Positions 35,121 through 50,572 are shown, counted from the first letter of the stretch. The stretch is DNA of 64,000 nucleotides from Bathymodiolus brooksi (GCA_963680875.1 OY804578.1:96625689-96689688), one strand, 5' to 3'. Made by a program: numbers and translations. The notes: generated by a model not told the origin, from the letters alone.

Positions 35121-36837
35121 AGGTGTCAAACCACTAATTCACCAATCAGAGCTTGGAACATATACGAAAGTAGTCCCTTTTCAAGAAAAAAGTTCCTTTC
35201 ACTTTGTAGTATTGTGAAAACTACTGAATGGAATGGACTAATCAAAATTGATAATTGAAGTTAAATAAATAGGGATTATTTTGAGCCCAAATTTGATGGA
35301 TTTAGTTGTATTTTAATACCTCTATGGAGGATTTGATGCATGACCTATAAATACTGCAATTTTTGGGGATGACTGAGCTATTTTTAGAGTAGGTATTTTC
35401 CGTAGCATGGCATTTCACTGCAAGATTTTAAACATGCCCTGATATTTTGACAGAACGTAGAGGAATCATGTACGTTTCAGAAAATATATGGTCTTGGAAA
35501 GGTTAAACTTAAGATAAAATGACCAGGTAGGCTCGAAAAAACACAAATTTAGTAGAAAACCTAAAAGAAATTAATTAGTGGTTTTACACCTTAAAGACAA
35601 AAACGTCAAAACTATCTTTTGTTGCTATCATGTTCAAATTAGCCTATTAATGTCACAACAGACCCCGAGTGACATTTTTCATACAAAAATGTTACAAAAT
35701 ACATTGTGGTGTCAGATTACATGGTCAAAATGCATGTTATGTAATATTTTGGAATATTGCTCCCAAACACTGGATATACATGGACACCGGGTATTGCAAC
35801 TCATTTTATTTTAATTTTTGACTTTATAATTATTGGGAATATGTTATTGAATGTGTTTTTGCAGTAGAAGGGCATATAATATTGAAAATACGGTTGATAA
35901 TAAGAATTTAACAAATTTCATCATGCGCAGTTTGTCGACTTCAAATATAGGATATGGTGATATCATGATTGGATTTTTTTCAATCCTACACATTTTTACT
36001 GGTAAATTTTGATAGTTTCAGTTAGAATACATGTACAATGTACTTACAAAATAATATAAGGCTATAGAAAGCAGTTTTAATTGAAAATTATGTAGTAAAA
36101 ACCTGGTAATTTAAGTGATCCCAGAAAAATTATTTTGACTGCCTAGCATTTTCTACTAATTTTTCAAATTGTCAATTTGAATTTCATGTTTTAGAGTATT
36201 ATTTGGCTGTAACAGTACATTTGAACATCCAGCTTACTTAAACAGTGAAAAAAAATGATGTGGAAGCATATATTTATTGAGTTTTGGGGGAAATTATAGT
36301 TGTGCACCATCAGAAATTCCAAGACTTGAATATCAATAAATCATATTTTTGCAAATTTGATGGAATTAGAAGGAATTTCAACTAAAGATGTATATACAAA
36401 AACATATTTTATGTCTTAAACCACATAATTTATGGGATAAAAGCATGAATTAACAAAATTAAGAATGATGTGAGCTCATTTTATGGGACGAAAAAAGGGG
36501 GGGCTAAATGTAAACATTTCATAGTATTTAGCTATTAAATATACAACTGAGGCATATATATGTGTTAAAATTGTTTATTGTGTTAGAAATTAGCTTAATA
36601 ACTGTAATATATAAGAGAATAGGTAAGTTTTGGTATGTTACACAATCTGAACTCAACAGCTGTAAATGGAGTTATTTTCATTAAAAATCTTCAAGGGGGT
36701 ACCTTTGCATTTGAACACTTATACTTGCAAATATCAGACAGCCACATACCTTATGAGGTTTTTTTTTGGGTTGATATTGTCTAAGGAATAGAAATTAGGC
36801 CAACAAATGGTGAAAGAAACAAGTTTTGTTGCTCTTT
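35121..36837. repeat. Satellite monomer 18 (subfamily D)
   Basis: 1,717 bp. CTGCAATTTTT and TAGGTATTTTCC as copy 16, then AAAATACGG and CATGCGCAG as copies 12, 19 and 20. Confidence 0.97.
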
Positions 36838-38554
36838 AGGTGTCAAACCACTAATTCACCAATCAGAGCTTGGAACATATACGAAAGTAGTCCCTTTTCA
36901 AGAAAAAAGTTCCTTTCACTTTGTAGTATTGTGAAAACTACTGAATGGAATGGACTAATCAAAATTGATAATTGAAGTTAAATAAATAGGGATTATTTTG
37001 AACCCAAATTTGATGGATTTAGTTGTATTTTAATACCTCTATGGAGGATTTGATGCATGACCTATAAATACTGCAATTTTTGGGGATGACTGAGCTATTT
37101 TTAGAGTAGGTGTTTTCCGTAGCATGGCATTTCACTGCAAGATTTTAAACATGCCCTGATATTTTGACAGAACGTAGAGGAATCATGTACGTTTCAGAAA
37201 ATATATGGTCTTGGAAAGGTTAAACTTAAGATAAAATGACCAGGTAGGCTCGAAAAAACACAAATTTAGTAGAAAACCTAAAAGAAATTAATTAGTGGTT
37301 TTACACCTTAAAGACAAAAACGTCAAAACTATCTTTTGTTGCTATCATGTTCAAATTAGCCTATTAATGTCACAACAGACCCCGAGTGACATTTTTCATA
37401 CAAAAATGTTACAAAATACATTGTGGTGTCAGATTACATGGTCAAAATGCATGTTATGTAATATTTTGGAATATTGCTCCCAAACACTGGATATACATGG
37501 ACACCGGGTATTGCAACTCATTTTATTTTAATTTTTGACTTTATAATTATTGGGAATATGTTATTGAATGTGTTTTTGCAGTAGAAGGGCATATAATATT
37601 GAAAATACGGTTGATAATAAGAATTTAACAAATTTCATCATGCGCAGTTTGTCGACTTCAAATATAGGATATGGTGATATCATGATTGGATTTTTTTCAA
37701 TCCTACACATTTTTACTGGTAAATTTTGATAGTTTCAGTTAGAATACATGTACAATGTACTTACAAAATAATATAAGGCTATAGAAAGCAGTTTTAATTG
37801 AAAATTATGTAGTAAAAACCTGGTAATTTAAGTGATCCCAGAAAAATTATTTTGACTGCCTAGCATTTTCTACTAATTTTTCAAATTGTCAATTTGAATT
37901 TCATGTTTTAGAGTATTATTTGGCTGTAACAGTACATTTGAACATCCAGCTTACTTAAACAGTGAAAAAAAATGATGTGGAAGCATATATTTATTGAGTT
38001 TTGGGGGAAATTATAGTTGTGCACCATCAGAAATTCCAAGACTTGAATATCAATAAATCATATTTTTGCAAATTTGATGGAATTAGAAGGAATTTCAACT
38101 AAAGATGTATATACAAAAACATATTTTATGTCTTAAACCACATAATTTATGGGATAAAAGCATGAATTAACAAAATTAAGAATGATGTGAGCTCATTTTA
38201 TGGGACGAAAAAAGGGGGGGCTAAATGTAAACATTTCATAGTATTTAGCTATTAAATATACAACTGAGGCATATATATGTGTTAAAATTGTTTATTGTGT
38301 TAGAAATTAGCTTAATAACTGTAATATATAAGAGAATAGGTAAGTTTTGGTATGTTACACAATCTGAACTCAACAGCTGTAAATGGAGTTATTTTCATTA
38401 AAAATCTTCAAGGGGGTACCTTTGCATTTGAACACTTATACTTGCAAATATCAGACAGCCACATACCTTATGAGGTTTTTTTTTGGGTTGATATTGTCTA
38501 AGGAATAGAAATTAGGCCAACAAATGGTGAAAGAAACAAGTTTTGTTGCTCTTT
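36838..38554. repeat. Satellite monomer 19 (subfamily D)
   Basis: 1,717 bp. Adds TTTTGAACCCAAA, found only here and in copy 20. These two are almost identical neighbours. Confidence 0.97.
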
Positions 38555-40271
38555 AGGTGTCAAACCACTAATTCACCAATCAGAGCTTGGAACATATACG
38601 AAAGTAGTCCCTTTTCAAGAAAAAAGTTCCTTTCACTTTGTAGTATTGTGAAAACTACTGAATGGAATGGACTAATCAAAATTGATAATTGAAGTTAAAT
38701 AAATAGGGATTATTTTGAACCCAAATTTGATGGATTTAGTTGTATTTTAATACCTCTATGGAGGATTTGATGCATGACCTATAAATACTGCAATTTTTGG
38801 GGATGACTGAGCTATTTTTAGAGTAGGTGTTTTCCGTAGCATGGCATTTCACTGCAAGATTTTAAACATGCCCTGATATTTTGACAGAACGTAGAGGAAT
38901 CATGTACGTTTCAGAAAATATATGGTCTTGGAAAGGTTAAACTTAAGATAAAATGACCAGGTAGGCTCGAAAAAACACAAATTTAGTAGAAAACCTTAAA
39001 GAAATTAATTAGTGGTTTTACACCGTAAAGACAAAAACGTCAAAACTATCTTTTGTTGCTATCATGTTCAAATTAGCCTATTAATGTCACAACAGACCCC
39101 GAGTGACATTTTTCATACAAAAATGTTACAAAATACATTGTGGTGTCAGATTACATGGTCAAAATGCATGTTATGTAATATTTTGGAATATTGCTCCCAA
39201 ACACTGGATATACATGGACACCGGGTATTGCAACTCATTTTATTTTAATTTTTGACTTTATAATTATTGGGAATATGTTATTGAATGTGTTTTTGCAGTA
39301 GAAGGGCATATAATATTGAAAATACGGTTGATAATAAGAATTTAACAAATTTCATCATGCGCAGTTTGTCGACTTCAAATATAGGATATGGTGATATCAT
39401 GATTGGATTTTTTTCAATCCTACACATTTTTACTGGTAAATTTTGATAGTTTCAGTTAGAATACATGTACAATGTACTTACAAAATAATATAAGGCTATA
39501 GAAAGCAGTTTTAATTGAAAATTATGTAGTAAAAACCTGGTAATTTAAGTGATCCCAGAAAAATTATTTTGACTGCCTAGCATTTTCTACTAATTTTTCA
39601 AATTGTCAATTTGAATTTCATGTTTTAGAGTATTATTTGGCTGTAACAGTACATTTGAACATCCAGCTTACTTAAACAGTGAAAAAAAATGATGTGGAAG
39701 CATATATTTATTGAGTTTTGGGGGAAATTATAGTTGTGCACCATCAGAAATTCCAAGACTTGAATATCAATAAATCATATTTTTGCAAATTTGATGGAAT
39801 TAGAAGGAATTTCAACTAAAGATGTATATACAAAAACATATTTTATGTCTTAAACCACATAATTTATGGGATAAAAGCATGAATTAACAAAATTAAGAAT
39901 GATGTGAGCTCATTTTATGGGACGAAAAAAGGGGGGGCTAAATGTAAACATTTCATAGTATTTAGCTATTAAATATACAACTGAGGCATATATATGTGTT
40001 AAAATTGTTTATTGTGTTAGAAATTAGCTTAATAACTGTAATATATAAGAGAATAGGTAAGTTTTGGTATGTTACACAATCTGAACTCAACAGCTGTAAA
40101 TGGAGTTATTTTCATTAAAAATCTTCAAGGGGGTACCTTTGCATTTGAACACTTATACTTGCAAATATCAGACAGCCACATACCTTATGAGGTTTTTTTT
40201 TGGGTTGATATTGTCTAAGGAATAGAAATTAGGCCAACAAATGGTGAAAGAAACAAGTTTTGTTGCTCTTT
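38555..40271. repeat. Satellite monomer 20 (subfamily D with G-type module end)
   Basis: 1,717 bp. As copy 19 but with ACCTTAAAG and CACCGTAAAG at the right module end, a small G-type patch inside a D copy. Confidence 0.97.
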
Positions 40272-41988
40272 AGGTGTCAAACCACTAATTCACCAATCAG
40301 AGCTTGGAACATATACGAAAGTAGTCCCTTTTCAAGAAAAAAGTTCCTTTCACTTTGTAGTATTGTGAAAACTACTGAATGGAATGGACTAATCAAAATT
40401 GATAATTGAAGTTAAATAAATAGGGATTATTTTGAGCCCAAATTTGATGGATTTAGTTGTATTTTAATACCTCTATGGAGGATTTGATGCATGACCTATA
40501 AATACTGAATTTTTTGGGGATGACTGAGCTATTTTTAGAGTAGGTGTTTTCCGTAGCATGGCATTTCACTGCAAGATTTTAAACATGCCCTGATATTTTG
40601 ACAGAACGTAGAGGAATCATGTACGTTTCAGAAAATATATGGTCTTGGAAAGGTTAAACTTAAGATAAAATGACCAGGTAGGCTCGAAAAACACAAATTT
40701 AGTAGAAAACCTTAAAGAAATTAATTAGTGGTTTTACACCTTAAAGACAAAAACGTCAAAACTATCTTTTGTTGCTATCATGTTCAAATTAGCATATAAA
40801 TGTCACAACAGACCCCGAGTGACATTTTTCATACACCAATGTTACAAAATGCATTGTGGTGTCAGATTACATGGTCAAAATGCATGTTATGTAATATTTT
40901 GGAATATTGCTCCCAAACACTGGATAAACATGGACACCGGGTATTGCAACTCATTTTATTTTAATTTTTGACTTTATAATTATTGGGAATATGTTATTGA
41001 ATGTGTTTTTGCAGTAGAAGGGCATATAATATTGAAAATATGGTTGATAATAAGAATTTAACAAATTTCATCATGCGGCAGTTTGTCGACTTCAAATATA
41101 GGATATGGTGATATCATGATTGGATTTTTTTCAATCCTACACATTTTTACTGGTAAATTTTGATAGTTTCAGTTAGAATACATGTACAATGTACTTACAA
41201 AATAATATAAGGCTATAGAAAGCAGTTTTAATTGAAAATTATGTAGTAAAAACCTGGTAATTTAAGTGATCCCAGAAAAATTATTTTGACTGCCTAGCAT
41301 TTTCTACTAATTTTTCAAATTGTCAATTTGAATTTCATGTTTTAGAGTATTATTTGGCTGTAACAGTACATTTGAACATCCAGCTTACTTAAACAGTGAA
41401 AAAAAATGATGTGGAAGCATATATTTATTGAGTTTTGGGGGAAATTATAGTTGTGCACCATCAGAAATTCCAAGACTTGAATATCAATAAATCATATTTT
41501 TGCAAATTTGATGGAATTAGAAGGAATTTCAACTAAAGATGTATATACAAAAACATATTTTATGTCTTAAACCACATAATTTATGGGATAAAAGCATGAA
41601 TTAACAAAATTAAGAATGATGTGAGCTCATTTTATGGGACGAAAAAAGGGGGGGCTAAATGTAAACATTTCATAGTATTTAGCTATTAAATATACAACTG
41701 AGGCATATATATGTGTTAAAATTGTTTATTGTGTTAGAAATTAGCTTAATAACTGTAATATATAAGAGAATAGGTAAGTTTTGGTATGTTACACAATCTG
41801 AACTCAACAGCTGTAAATGGAGTTATTTTCATTAAAAATCTTCAAGGGGGTACCTTTGCATTTGAACACTTATACTTGCAAATATCAGACAGCCACATAC
41901 CTTATGAGGTTTTTTTTTGGGTTGATATTGTCTAAGGAATAGAAATTAGGCCAACAAATGGTGAAAGAAACAAGTTTTGTTGCTCTTT
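40272..41988. repeat. Satellite monomer 21 (subfamily E)
   Basis: 1,717 bp. GCTCGAAAAACAC (one A fewer), TAGCATATAAATG, ACACCAATG, AAATGCATTG and GGATAAACATGG. Confidence 0.97.
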
Positions 41989-43704
41989 AGGTGTCAAACC
42001 ACTAATTCACCAATCAGAGCTTGGAACATATACGAAAGTAGTCCCTTTTCAAGAAAAAAGTTCCTTTCACTTTGTAGTATTGTGAAAACTACTGAATGGA
42101 ATGGACTAATCAAAATTGATAATTGAAGTTAAATAAATAGGGATTATTTTGAGCCCAAATTTGATGGATTTAGTTGTATTTTAATACCTCTATGGAGGAT
42201 TTGATGCATGACCTATAAATACTGAATTTTTTGGGGATGACTGAGCTATTTTTAGAGTAGGTGTTTTCCGTAGCATGACATTTCACTGCAAGATTTTAAA
42301 CATGCCCTGATATTTTGACAGAACGTAGAGGAATCATGTACGTTTCAGAAAATATATGGTCTTGGAAAGGTTAAACTTAAGATAAAATGACCAGGTAGGC
42401 TCGAAAAACACAAATTTAGTAGAAAACCTTAAAGAAATTAATTAGTGGTTTTACACCTTAAAGACAAAAACGTCAAAACTATCTTTTGTTGCTATCATGT
42501 TCAAATTAGCATATAAATGTCACAACAGACCCCGAGTGACATTTTTCATACACCAATGTTACAAAATGCATTGTGGTGTCAGATTACATGGTCAAAATGC
42601 ATGTTATGTAATATTTTGGAATATTGCTCCCAAACACTGGATAAACATGGACACCGGGTATTGCAACTCATTTTATTTTAATTTTTGACTTTATAATTAT
42701 TGGGAATATGTTATTGAATGTGTTTTTGCAGTAGAAGGGCATATAATATTGAAAATATGGTTGATAATAAGAATTTAACAAATTTCATCATGCGGCAGTT
42801 TGTCGACTTCAAATATAGGATATGGTGATATCATGATTGGATTTTTTTCAATCCTACACATTTTTACTGGTAAATTTTGATAGTTTCAGTTAGAATACAT
42901 GTACAATGTACTTACAAAATAATATAAGGCTATAGAAAGCAGTTTTAATTGAAAATTATGTAGTAAAAACCTGGTAATTTAAGTGATCCCAGAAAAATTA
43001 TTTTGACTGCCTAGCATTTTCTACTAATTTTTCAAATTGTCAATTTGAATTTCATGTTTTAGAGTATTATTTGGCTGTAACAGTACATTTGAACATCCAG
43101 CTTACTTAAACAGTGAAAAAAAATGATGTGGAAGCATATATTTATTGAGTTTTGGGGGAAATTATAGTTGTGCACCATCAGAAATTCCAAGACTTGAATA
43201 TCAATAAATCATATTTTTGCAAATTTGATGGAATTAGAAGGAATTTCAACTAAAGATGTATATACAAAAACATATTTTATGTCTTAAACCACATAATTTA
43301 TGGGATAAAAGCATGAATTAACAAAATTAAGAATGATGTGAGCTCATTTTATGGGACGAAAAAAGGGGGGGCTAAATGTAAACATTTCATAGTATTTAGC
43401 TATTAAATATACAACTGAGGCATATATATGTGTTAAAATTGTTTATTGTGTTAGAAATTAGCTTAATAACTGTAATATATAAGAGAATAGGTAAGTTTTG
43501 GTATGTTACACAATCTGAACTCAACAGCTGTAAATGGAGTTATTTTCATTAAAAATCTTCAAGGGGGTACCTTTGCATTTGAACACTTATACTTGCAAAT
43601 ATCAGACAGCCACATACCTTATGAGGTTTTTTTTGGGTTGATATTGTCTAAGGAATAGAAATTAGGCCAACAAATGGTGAAAGAAACAAGTTGTGTTGCT
43701 CTTT
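41989..43704. repeat. Satellite monomer 22 (subfamily E, trimer position 1)
   Basis: 1,716 bp. As copy 21 plus private GCATGACATTT. Ends AAGTTGTGTTGC. Counterpart of copy 25. Confidence 0.97.
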
Positions 43705-45421
43705 AGGTGTCAAACCACTAATTCACCAATCAGAGCTTGGAACATATACGAAAGTAGTCCCTTTTCAAGAAAAGGTTTCTTTCACTTTGTAGTATTGTGA
43801 AAACTACTGAATGGAATGGACTAATCAAAATTGATAATTGAAGTTAAATAAATAGGGATTATTTTGAGCCCAAATTTGATGGATTTAGTTGTATTTTAAT
43901 ACCTCTATGGAGGATTTGATGCATGACCTATAAATACTGATTTTTTTGGGGATGACTGAGCTATTTTTAGAGTAGGTGTTTTCCGTAGCATGGCATTTCA
44001 CTGCAAGATTTTAAACATGCCCTGATATTTTGACAGAACGTAGAGGAATCATGTACGTTTCAGAAAATATATGGTCTTGGAAAGGTTAAACTAAAGATAA
44101 AATGACCAGGTAGGCTCGAAAAAACACAAATTTAGTAGAAAACCTTAAAGAAATTAATTAGTGGTTTTACACCGTAAAGACAAAAACGTCAAAACTATCT
44201 TTTGTTGCTATCATGTTCAAATTAGCCTATAAATGTCACAACAGACCCCGAGTGACATTTTTCATACAAAAATTTTACAAAATACATTGTGGTGTCAGAT
44301 TACATGGTCAAAATGCATGTTATGTAATATTTTGGAATATTGCTCCCAAACACTGGATATACATGGACACCGGGTATTGCAACTCATTTTATTTTAATTT
44401 TTGACTTTATAATTATTGGGAATATGTTATTGAATGTGTTTTTGCAGTAGAAGGGCATATAATATTGAAAATATGGTTGATAATAAGAATTTAACAAATT
44501 TCATCATGCGGCAGTTTGTCAACTTCAAATATAGGATATGGTGATATCATGATTGGATTTTTTTCAATCCTACACATTTTTACTGGTAAATTTTGATAGT
44601 TTCAGTTAGAATACATGTACAATGTACTTACAAAATAATATAAGGCTATAGAAAGCAGTTTTAATTGAAAATTATGTAGTAAAAACCTGGTAATTTAAGT
44701 GATCCCAGAAAAATTATTTTGACTGCCTAGCATTTTCTACTAATTTTTCAAATTGTCAATTTGAATTTCATGTTTTAGAGTATTATTTGGCTGTAACAGT
44801 ACATTTGAACATCCAGCTTACTTAAACAGTGAAAAAAAATGATGTGGAAGCATATATTTATTGAGTTTTGGGGGAAATTATAGTTGTGCACCATCAGAAA
44901 TTCCAAGACTTGAATATCAATAAATCATATTTTTGCAAATTTGATGGAATTAGAAGGAATTTCAACTAAAGATGTATATACAAAAACATATTTTATGTCT
45001 TAAACCACATAATTTATGGGATAAAAGCATGAATTAACAAAATTAAGAATGATGTGAGCTCATTTTATGGGACGAAAAAAGGGGGGGCTAAATGTAAACA
45101 TTTCATAGTATTTAGCTATTAAATATACAACTGAGGCATATATATGTGTTAAAATTGTTTATTGTGTTAGAAATTAGCTTAATAACTGTAATATATAAGA
45201 GAATAGGTAAGTTTTGGTATGTTACACAATCTGAACTCAACAGCTGTAAATGGAGTTATTTTCATTAAAAATCTTCAAGGGGGTACCTTTGCATTTGAAC
45301 ACTTATACTTGCAAATATCAGACAGCCACATACCTTATGAGGTTTTTTTTGGGGTTGATATTGTCTAAGGAATAGAAATTAGGCCAACAAATGGTGAAAG
45401 AAACAAGTTTTGTTGCTTTTT
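43705..45421. repeat. Satellite monomer 23 (subfamily F, trimer position 2)
   Basis: 1,717 bp. GAAAAGGTTTC, CTGATTTTTTT, GTTAAACTAAAG, AAAATTTTAC, GTCAACTTC. Ends TTGCTTTTTAGG. Counterpart of copy 26. Confidence 0.97.
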
Positions 45422-47139
45422 AGGTGTCAAACCACTAATTCACCAATCAGAGCTTGGAACATATACGAAAGTAGTCCCTTTTCAAGAAAAAAGTTCCTTT
45501 CACTTTGTAGTATTGTGAAAACTACTGAATGGAATGGACTAATCAAAATTGATAATTGAAGTTAAATAAATAGGGATTATTTTGAGCCCAAATTTGATGG
45601 ATTTAGTTGTATTTTAATACCTCTATGGAGGATTTGATGCATGACCTATAAATACTGAATTTTTTGGGGATGACTGAGCTATTTTTAGAGTAGGTGTTTT
45701 CCGTAGCATGGCATTTCACTGCAAGATTTTAAACATGCCCTGATATTTTGACAGAACGTAGAGGAATCATGTACGTTTCAGAAAATATATGGTCTTGGAA
45801 AGGTTAAACTTAAGATAAAATGACCAGGTAGGCTCGAAAAAACACAAATTTAGTAGAAAACCTTAAAGAAATTAATTAGTGGTTTTACACCGTAAAGACA
45901 AAAACGTCAAAACTATCTTTTGTTGCTATCATGTTCAAATTAGCCTATAAATGTCACAACAGACCCCGAGTGACATTTTTCATACAAAAATGTTACAAAA
46001 TACATTGTGGTGTCAGATTACATGGTCAAAATGCATGTTATGTAATATTTTGGAATATTGCTCCCAAACACTGGATATACATGGACACCGGGTATTGCAA
46101 CTCATTTTATTTTAATTTTTGACTTTATAATTATTGGGAATATGTTATTGAATGTGTTTTTGCAGTAGAAGGGCATATAATATTGAAAATATGGTTGATA
46201 ATAAGAATTTAACAAATTTCATCATGCGGCAGTTTGTCGACTTCAAATATAGGATATGGTGATATCATGATTGGATTTTTTTCAATCCTACACATTTTTA
46301 CTGGTAAATTTTGATAGTTTCAGTTAGAATACATGTACAATGTACTTACAAAATAATATAAGGCTATAGAAAGCAGTTTTAATTGAAAATTATGTAGTAA
46401 AAACCTGGTAATTTAAGTGATCCCAGAAAAATTATTTTGACTGCCTAGCATTTTCTACTAATTTTTCAAATTGTCAATTTGAATTTCATGTTTTAGAGTA
46501 TTATTTGGCTGTAACAGTACATTTGAACATCCAGCTTACTTAAACAGTGAAAAAAAATGATGTGGAAGCATATATTTATTGAGTTTTGGGGGAAATTATA
46601 GTTGTGCACCATCAGAAATTCCAAGACTTGAATATCAATAAATCATATTTTTGCAAATTTGATGGAATTAGAAGGAATTTCAACTAAAGATATATATACA
46701 AAAACATATTTTATGTCTTAAACCACATAATTTATGGGATAAAAGCATGAATTAACAAAATTAAGAATGATGTGAGCTCATTTTATGGGACGAAAAAAGG
46801 GGGGGCTAAATGTAAACATTTCATAGTATTTAGCTATTAAATATACAACTGAGGCATATATATGTGTTAAAATTGTTTATTGTGTTAGAAATTAGCTTAA
46901 TAACTGTAATATATAAGAGAATAGGTAAGTTTTGGTATGTTACACAATCTGAACTCAACAGCTGTAAATGGAGTTATTTTCATTAAAAATCTTCAAGGGG
47001 GTACCTTTGCATTTGAACACTTATACTTGCAAATATCAGACAGCCACATACCTTATGAGGTTTTTTTTTGGGTTGATATTGTCTAAGGAATAGAAATTAG
47101 GCCAACAAATGGTGAAAGAAACAAGTTTTGTTGCTCTTT
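45422..47139. repeat. Satellite monomer 24 (subfamily G, trimer position 3)
   Basis: 1,718 bp. Standard G-type; private AAAGATATATATAC. Counterpart of copy 27. Confidence 0.97.
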
Positions 47140-48855
47140 AGGTGTCAAACCACTAATTCACCAATCAGAGCTTGGGACATATACGAAAGTAGTCTCTTTT
47201 CAAGAAAAAAGTTCCTTTCACTTTGTAGTATTGTGAAAACTACTGAATGGAATGGACTAATCAAAATTGATAATTGAAGTTAAATAAATAGGGATTATTT
47301 TGAGCCCAAATTTGATGGATTTAGTTGTATTTTAATACCTCTATGGAGGATTTGATGCATGACCTATAAATACTGAATTTTTTGGGGATGACTGAGCTAT
47401 TTTTAGAGTAGGTGTTTTCCGTAGCATGGCATTTCACTGCAAGATTTTAAACATGCCCTGATATTTTGACAGAACGTAGAGGAATCATGTACGTTTCAGA
47501 AAATATATGGTCTTGGAAAGGTTAAACTTAAGATAAAATGACCAGGTAGGCTCGAAAAACACAAATTTAGTAGAAAACCTTAAAGAAATTAATTAGTGGT
47601 TTTACACCTTAAAGACAAAAACGTCAAAACTATCTTTTGTTGCTATCATGTTCAAATTAGCATATAAATGTCACAACAGACCCCGAGTGACATTTTTCAT
47701 ACACCAATGTTACAAAATGCATTGTGGTGTCAGATTACATGGTCAAAATGCATGTTATGTAATATTTTGGAATATTGCTCCCAAACACTGGATAAACATG
47801 GACACCGGGTATTGCAACTCATTTTATTTTAATTTTTGACTTTATAATTATTGGGAATATGTTATTGAATGTGTTTTTGCAGTAGAAGGGCATATAATAT
47901 TGAAAATATGGTTGATAATAAGAATTTAACAAATTTCATCATGCGGCAGTTTGTCGACTTCAAATATAGGATATGGTGATATCATGATTGGATTTTTTTC
48001 AATCCTACACATTTTTACTGGTAAATTTTGATAGTTTCAGTTAGAATACATGTACAATGTACTTACAAAATAATATAAGGCTATAGAAAGCAGTTTTAAT
48101 TGAAAATTATGTAGTAAAAACCTGGTAATTTAAGTGATCCCAGAAAAATTATTTTGACTGCCTAGCATTTTCTACTAATTTTTCAAATTGTCAATTTGAA
48201 TTTCATGTTTTAGAGTATTATTTGGCTGTAACAGTACATTTGAACATCCAGCTTACTTAAACAGTGAAAAAAAATGATGTGGAAGCATATATTTATTGAG
48301 TTTTGGGGGAAATTATAGTTGTGCACCATCAGAAATTCCAAGACTTGAATATCAATAAATCATATTTTTGCAAATTTGATGGAATTAGAAGGAATTTCAA
48401 CTAAAGATGTATATACAAAAACATATTTTATGTCTTAAACCACATAATTTATGGGATAAAAGCATGAATTAACAAAATTAAGAATGATGTGAGCTCATTT
48501 TATGGGACGAAAAAAGGGGGGGCTAAATGTAAACATTTCATAGTATTTAGCTATTAAATATACAACTGAGGCATATATATGTGTTAAAATTGTTTATTGT
48601 GTTAGAAATTAGCTTAATAACTGTAATATATAAGAGAATAGGTAAGTTTTGGTATGTTACACAATCTGAACTCAACAGCTGTAAATGGAGTTATTTTCAT
48701 TAAAAATCTTCAAGGGGGTACCTTTGCATTTGAACACTTATACTTGCAAATATCAGACAGCCACATACCTTATGAGGTTTTTTTTGGGTTGATATTGTCT
48801 AAGGAATAGAAATTAGGCCAACAAATGGTGAAAGAAACAAGTTGTGTTGCTCTTT
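47140..48855. repeat. Satellite monomer 25 (subfamily E, trimer position 1)
   Basis: 1,716 bp. E markers with GCTTGGGAC and TAGTCTCTT at the start. Otherwise matches copy 22, including the AAGTTGTGTTGC end. Confidence 0.97.
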
Positions 48856-50572
48856 AGGTGTCAAACCACTAATTCACCAATCAGAGCTTGGAACATATAC
48901 GAAAGTAGTCCCTTTTCAAGAAAAGGTTTCTTTCACTTTGTAGTATTGTGAAAACTACTGAATGGAATGGACTAATCAAAATTGATAATTGAAGTTAAAT
49001 AAATAGGGATTATTTTGAGCCCAAATTTGATGGATTTAGTTGTATTTTAATACCTCTATGGAGGATTTGATGCATGACCTATAAATACTGATTTTTTTGG
49101 GGATGACTGAGCTATTTTTAGAGTAGGTGTTTTCCGTAGCATGGCATTTCACTGCAAGATTTTAAACATGCCCTGATATTTTGACAGAACGTAGAGGAAT
49201 CATGTACGTTTCAGAAAATATATGGTCTTGGAAAGGTTAAACTAAAGATAAAATGACCAGGTAGGCTCGAAAAAACACAAATTTAGTAGAAAACCTTAAA
49301 GAAATTAATTAGTGGTTTTACACCGTAAAGACAAAAACGTCAAAACTATCTTTTGTTGCTATCATGTTCAAATTAGCCTATAAATGTCACAACAGACCCC
49401 GAGTGACATTTTTCATACAAAAATTTTACAAAATACATTGTGGTGTCAGATTACATGGTCAAAATGCATGTTATGTAATATTTTGGAATATTGCTCCCAA
49501 ACACTGGATATACATGGACACCGGGTATTGCAACTCATTTTATTTTAATTTTTGACTTTATAATTATTGGGAATATGTTATTGAATGTGTTTTTGCAGTA
49601 GAAGGGCATATAATATTGAAAATATGGTTGATAATAAGAATTTAACAAATTTCATCATGCGGCAGTTTGTCAACTTCAAATATAGGATATGGTGATATCA
49701 TGATTGGATTTTTTTCAATCCTACACATTTTTACTGGTAAATTTTGATAGTTTCAGTTAGAATACATGTACAATGTACTTACAAAATAATATAAGGCTAT
49801 AGAAAGCAGTTTTAATTGAAAATTATGTAGTAAAAACCTGGTAATTTAAGTGATCCCAGAAAAATTATTTTGACTGCCTAGCATTTTCTACTAATTTTTC
49901 AAATTGTCAATTTGAATTTCATGTTTTAGAGTATTATTTGGCTGTAACAGTACATTTGAACATCCAGCTTACTTAAACAGTGAAAAAAAATGATGTGGAA
50001 GCATATATTTATTGAGTTTTGGGGGAAATTATAGTTGTGCACCATCAGAAATTCCAAGACTTGAATATCAATAAATCATATTTTTGCAAATTTGATGGAA
50101 TTAGAAGGAATTTCAACTAAAGATGTATATACAAAAACATATTTTATGTCTTAAACCACATAATTTATGGGATAAAAGCATGAATTAACAAAATTAAGAA
50201 TGATGTGAGCTCATTTTATGGGACGAAAAAAGGGGGGGCTAAATGTAAACATTTCATAGTATTTAGCTATTAAATATACAACTGAGGCATATATATGTGT
50301 TAAAATTGTTTATTGTGTTAGAAATTAGCTTAATAACTGTAATATATAAGAGAATAGGTAAGTTTTGGTATGTTACACAATCTGAACTCAACAGCTGTAA
50401 ATGGAGTTATTTTCATTAAAAATCTTCAAGGGGGTACCTTTGCATTTGAACACTTATACTTGCAAATATCAGACAGCCACATACCTTATGAGGTTTTTTT
50501 TTGGGTTGATATTGTCTAAGGAATAGAAATTAGGCCAACAAATGGTGAAAGAAACAAGTTTTGTTGCTTTTT
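48856..50572. repeat. Satellite monomer 26 (subfamily F, trimer position 2)
   Basis: 1,717 bp. All F markers of copy 23. The only difference I noted is the T/G balance of the end tract (T9G3 instead of T8G4). Confidence 0.97.

Larger units (their letters stand above)
29970..36837. repeat. Higher-order repeat: two C-D dimers of 3,434 bp
   Basis: Copies 15-16 and 17-18 each pair a C-type with a D-type monomer, and both dimers are exactly 3,434 bp. The fronts match closely (GTTAAACCTAAG, GAGGGTTTTTTT, TAGGTATTTTCC). The second halves of copies 16 and 18 differ, so a later exchange has overwritten part of one dimer. Copies 11-12 are an older C-D pair. Confidence 0.8.
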
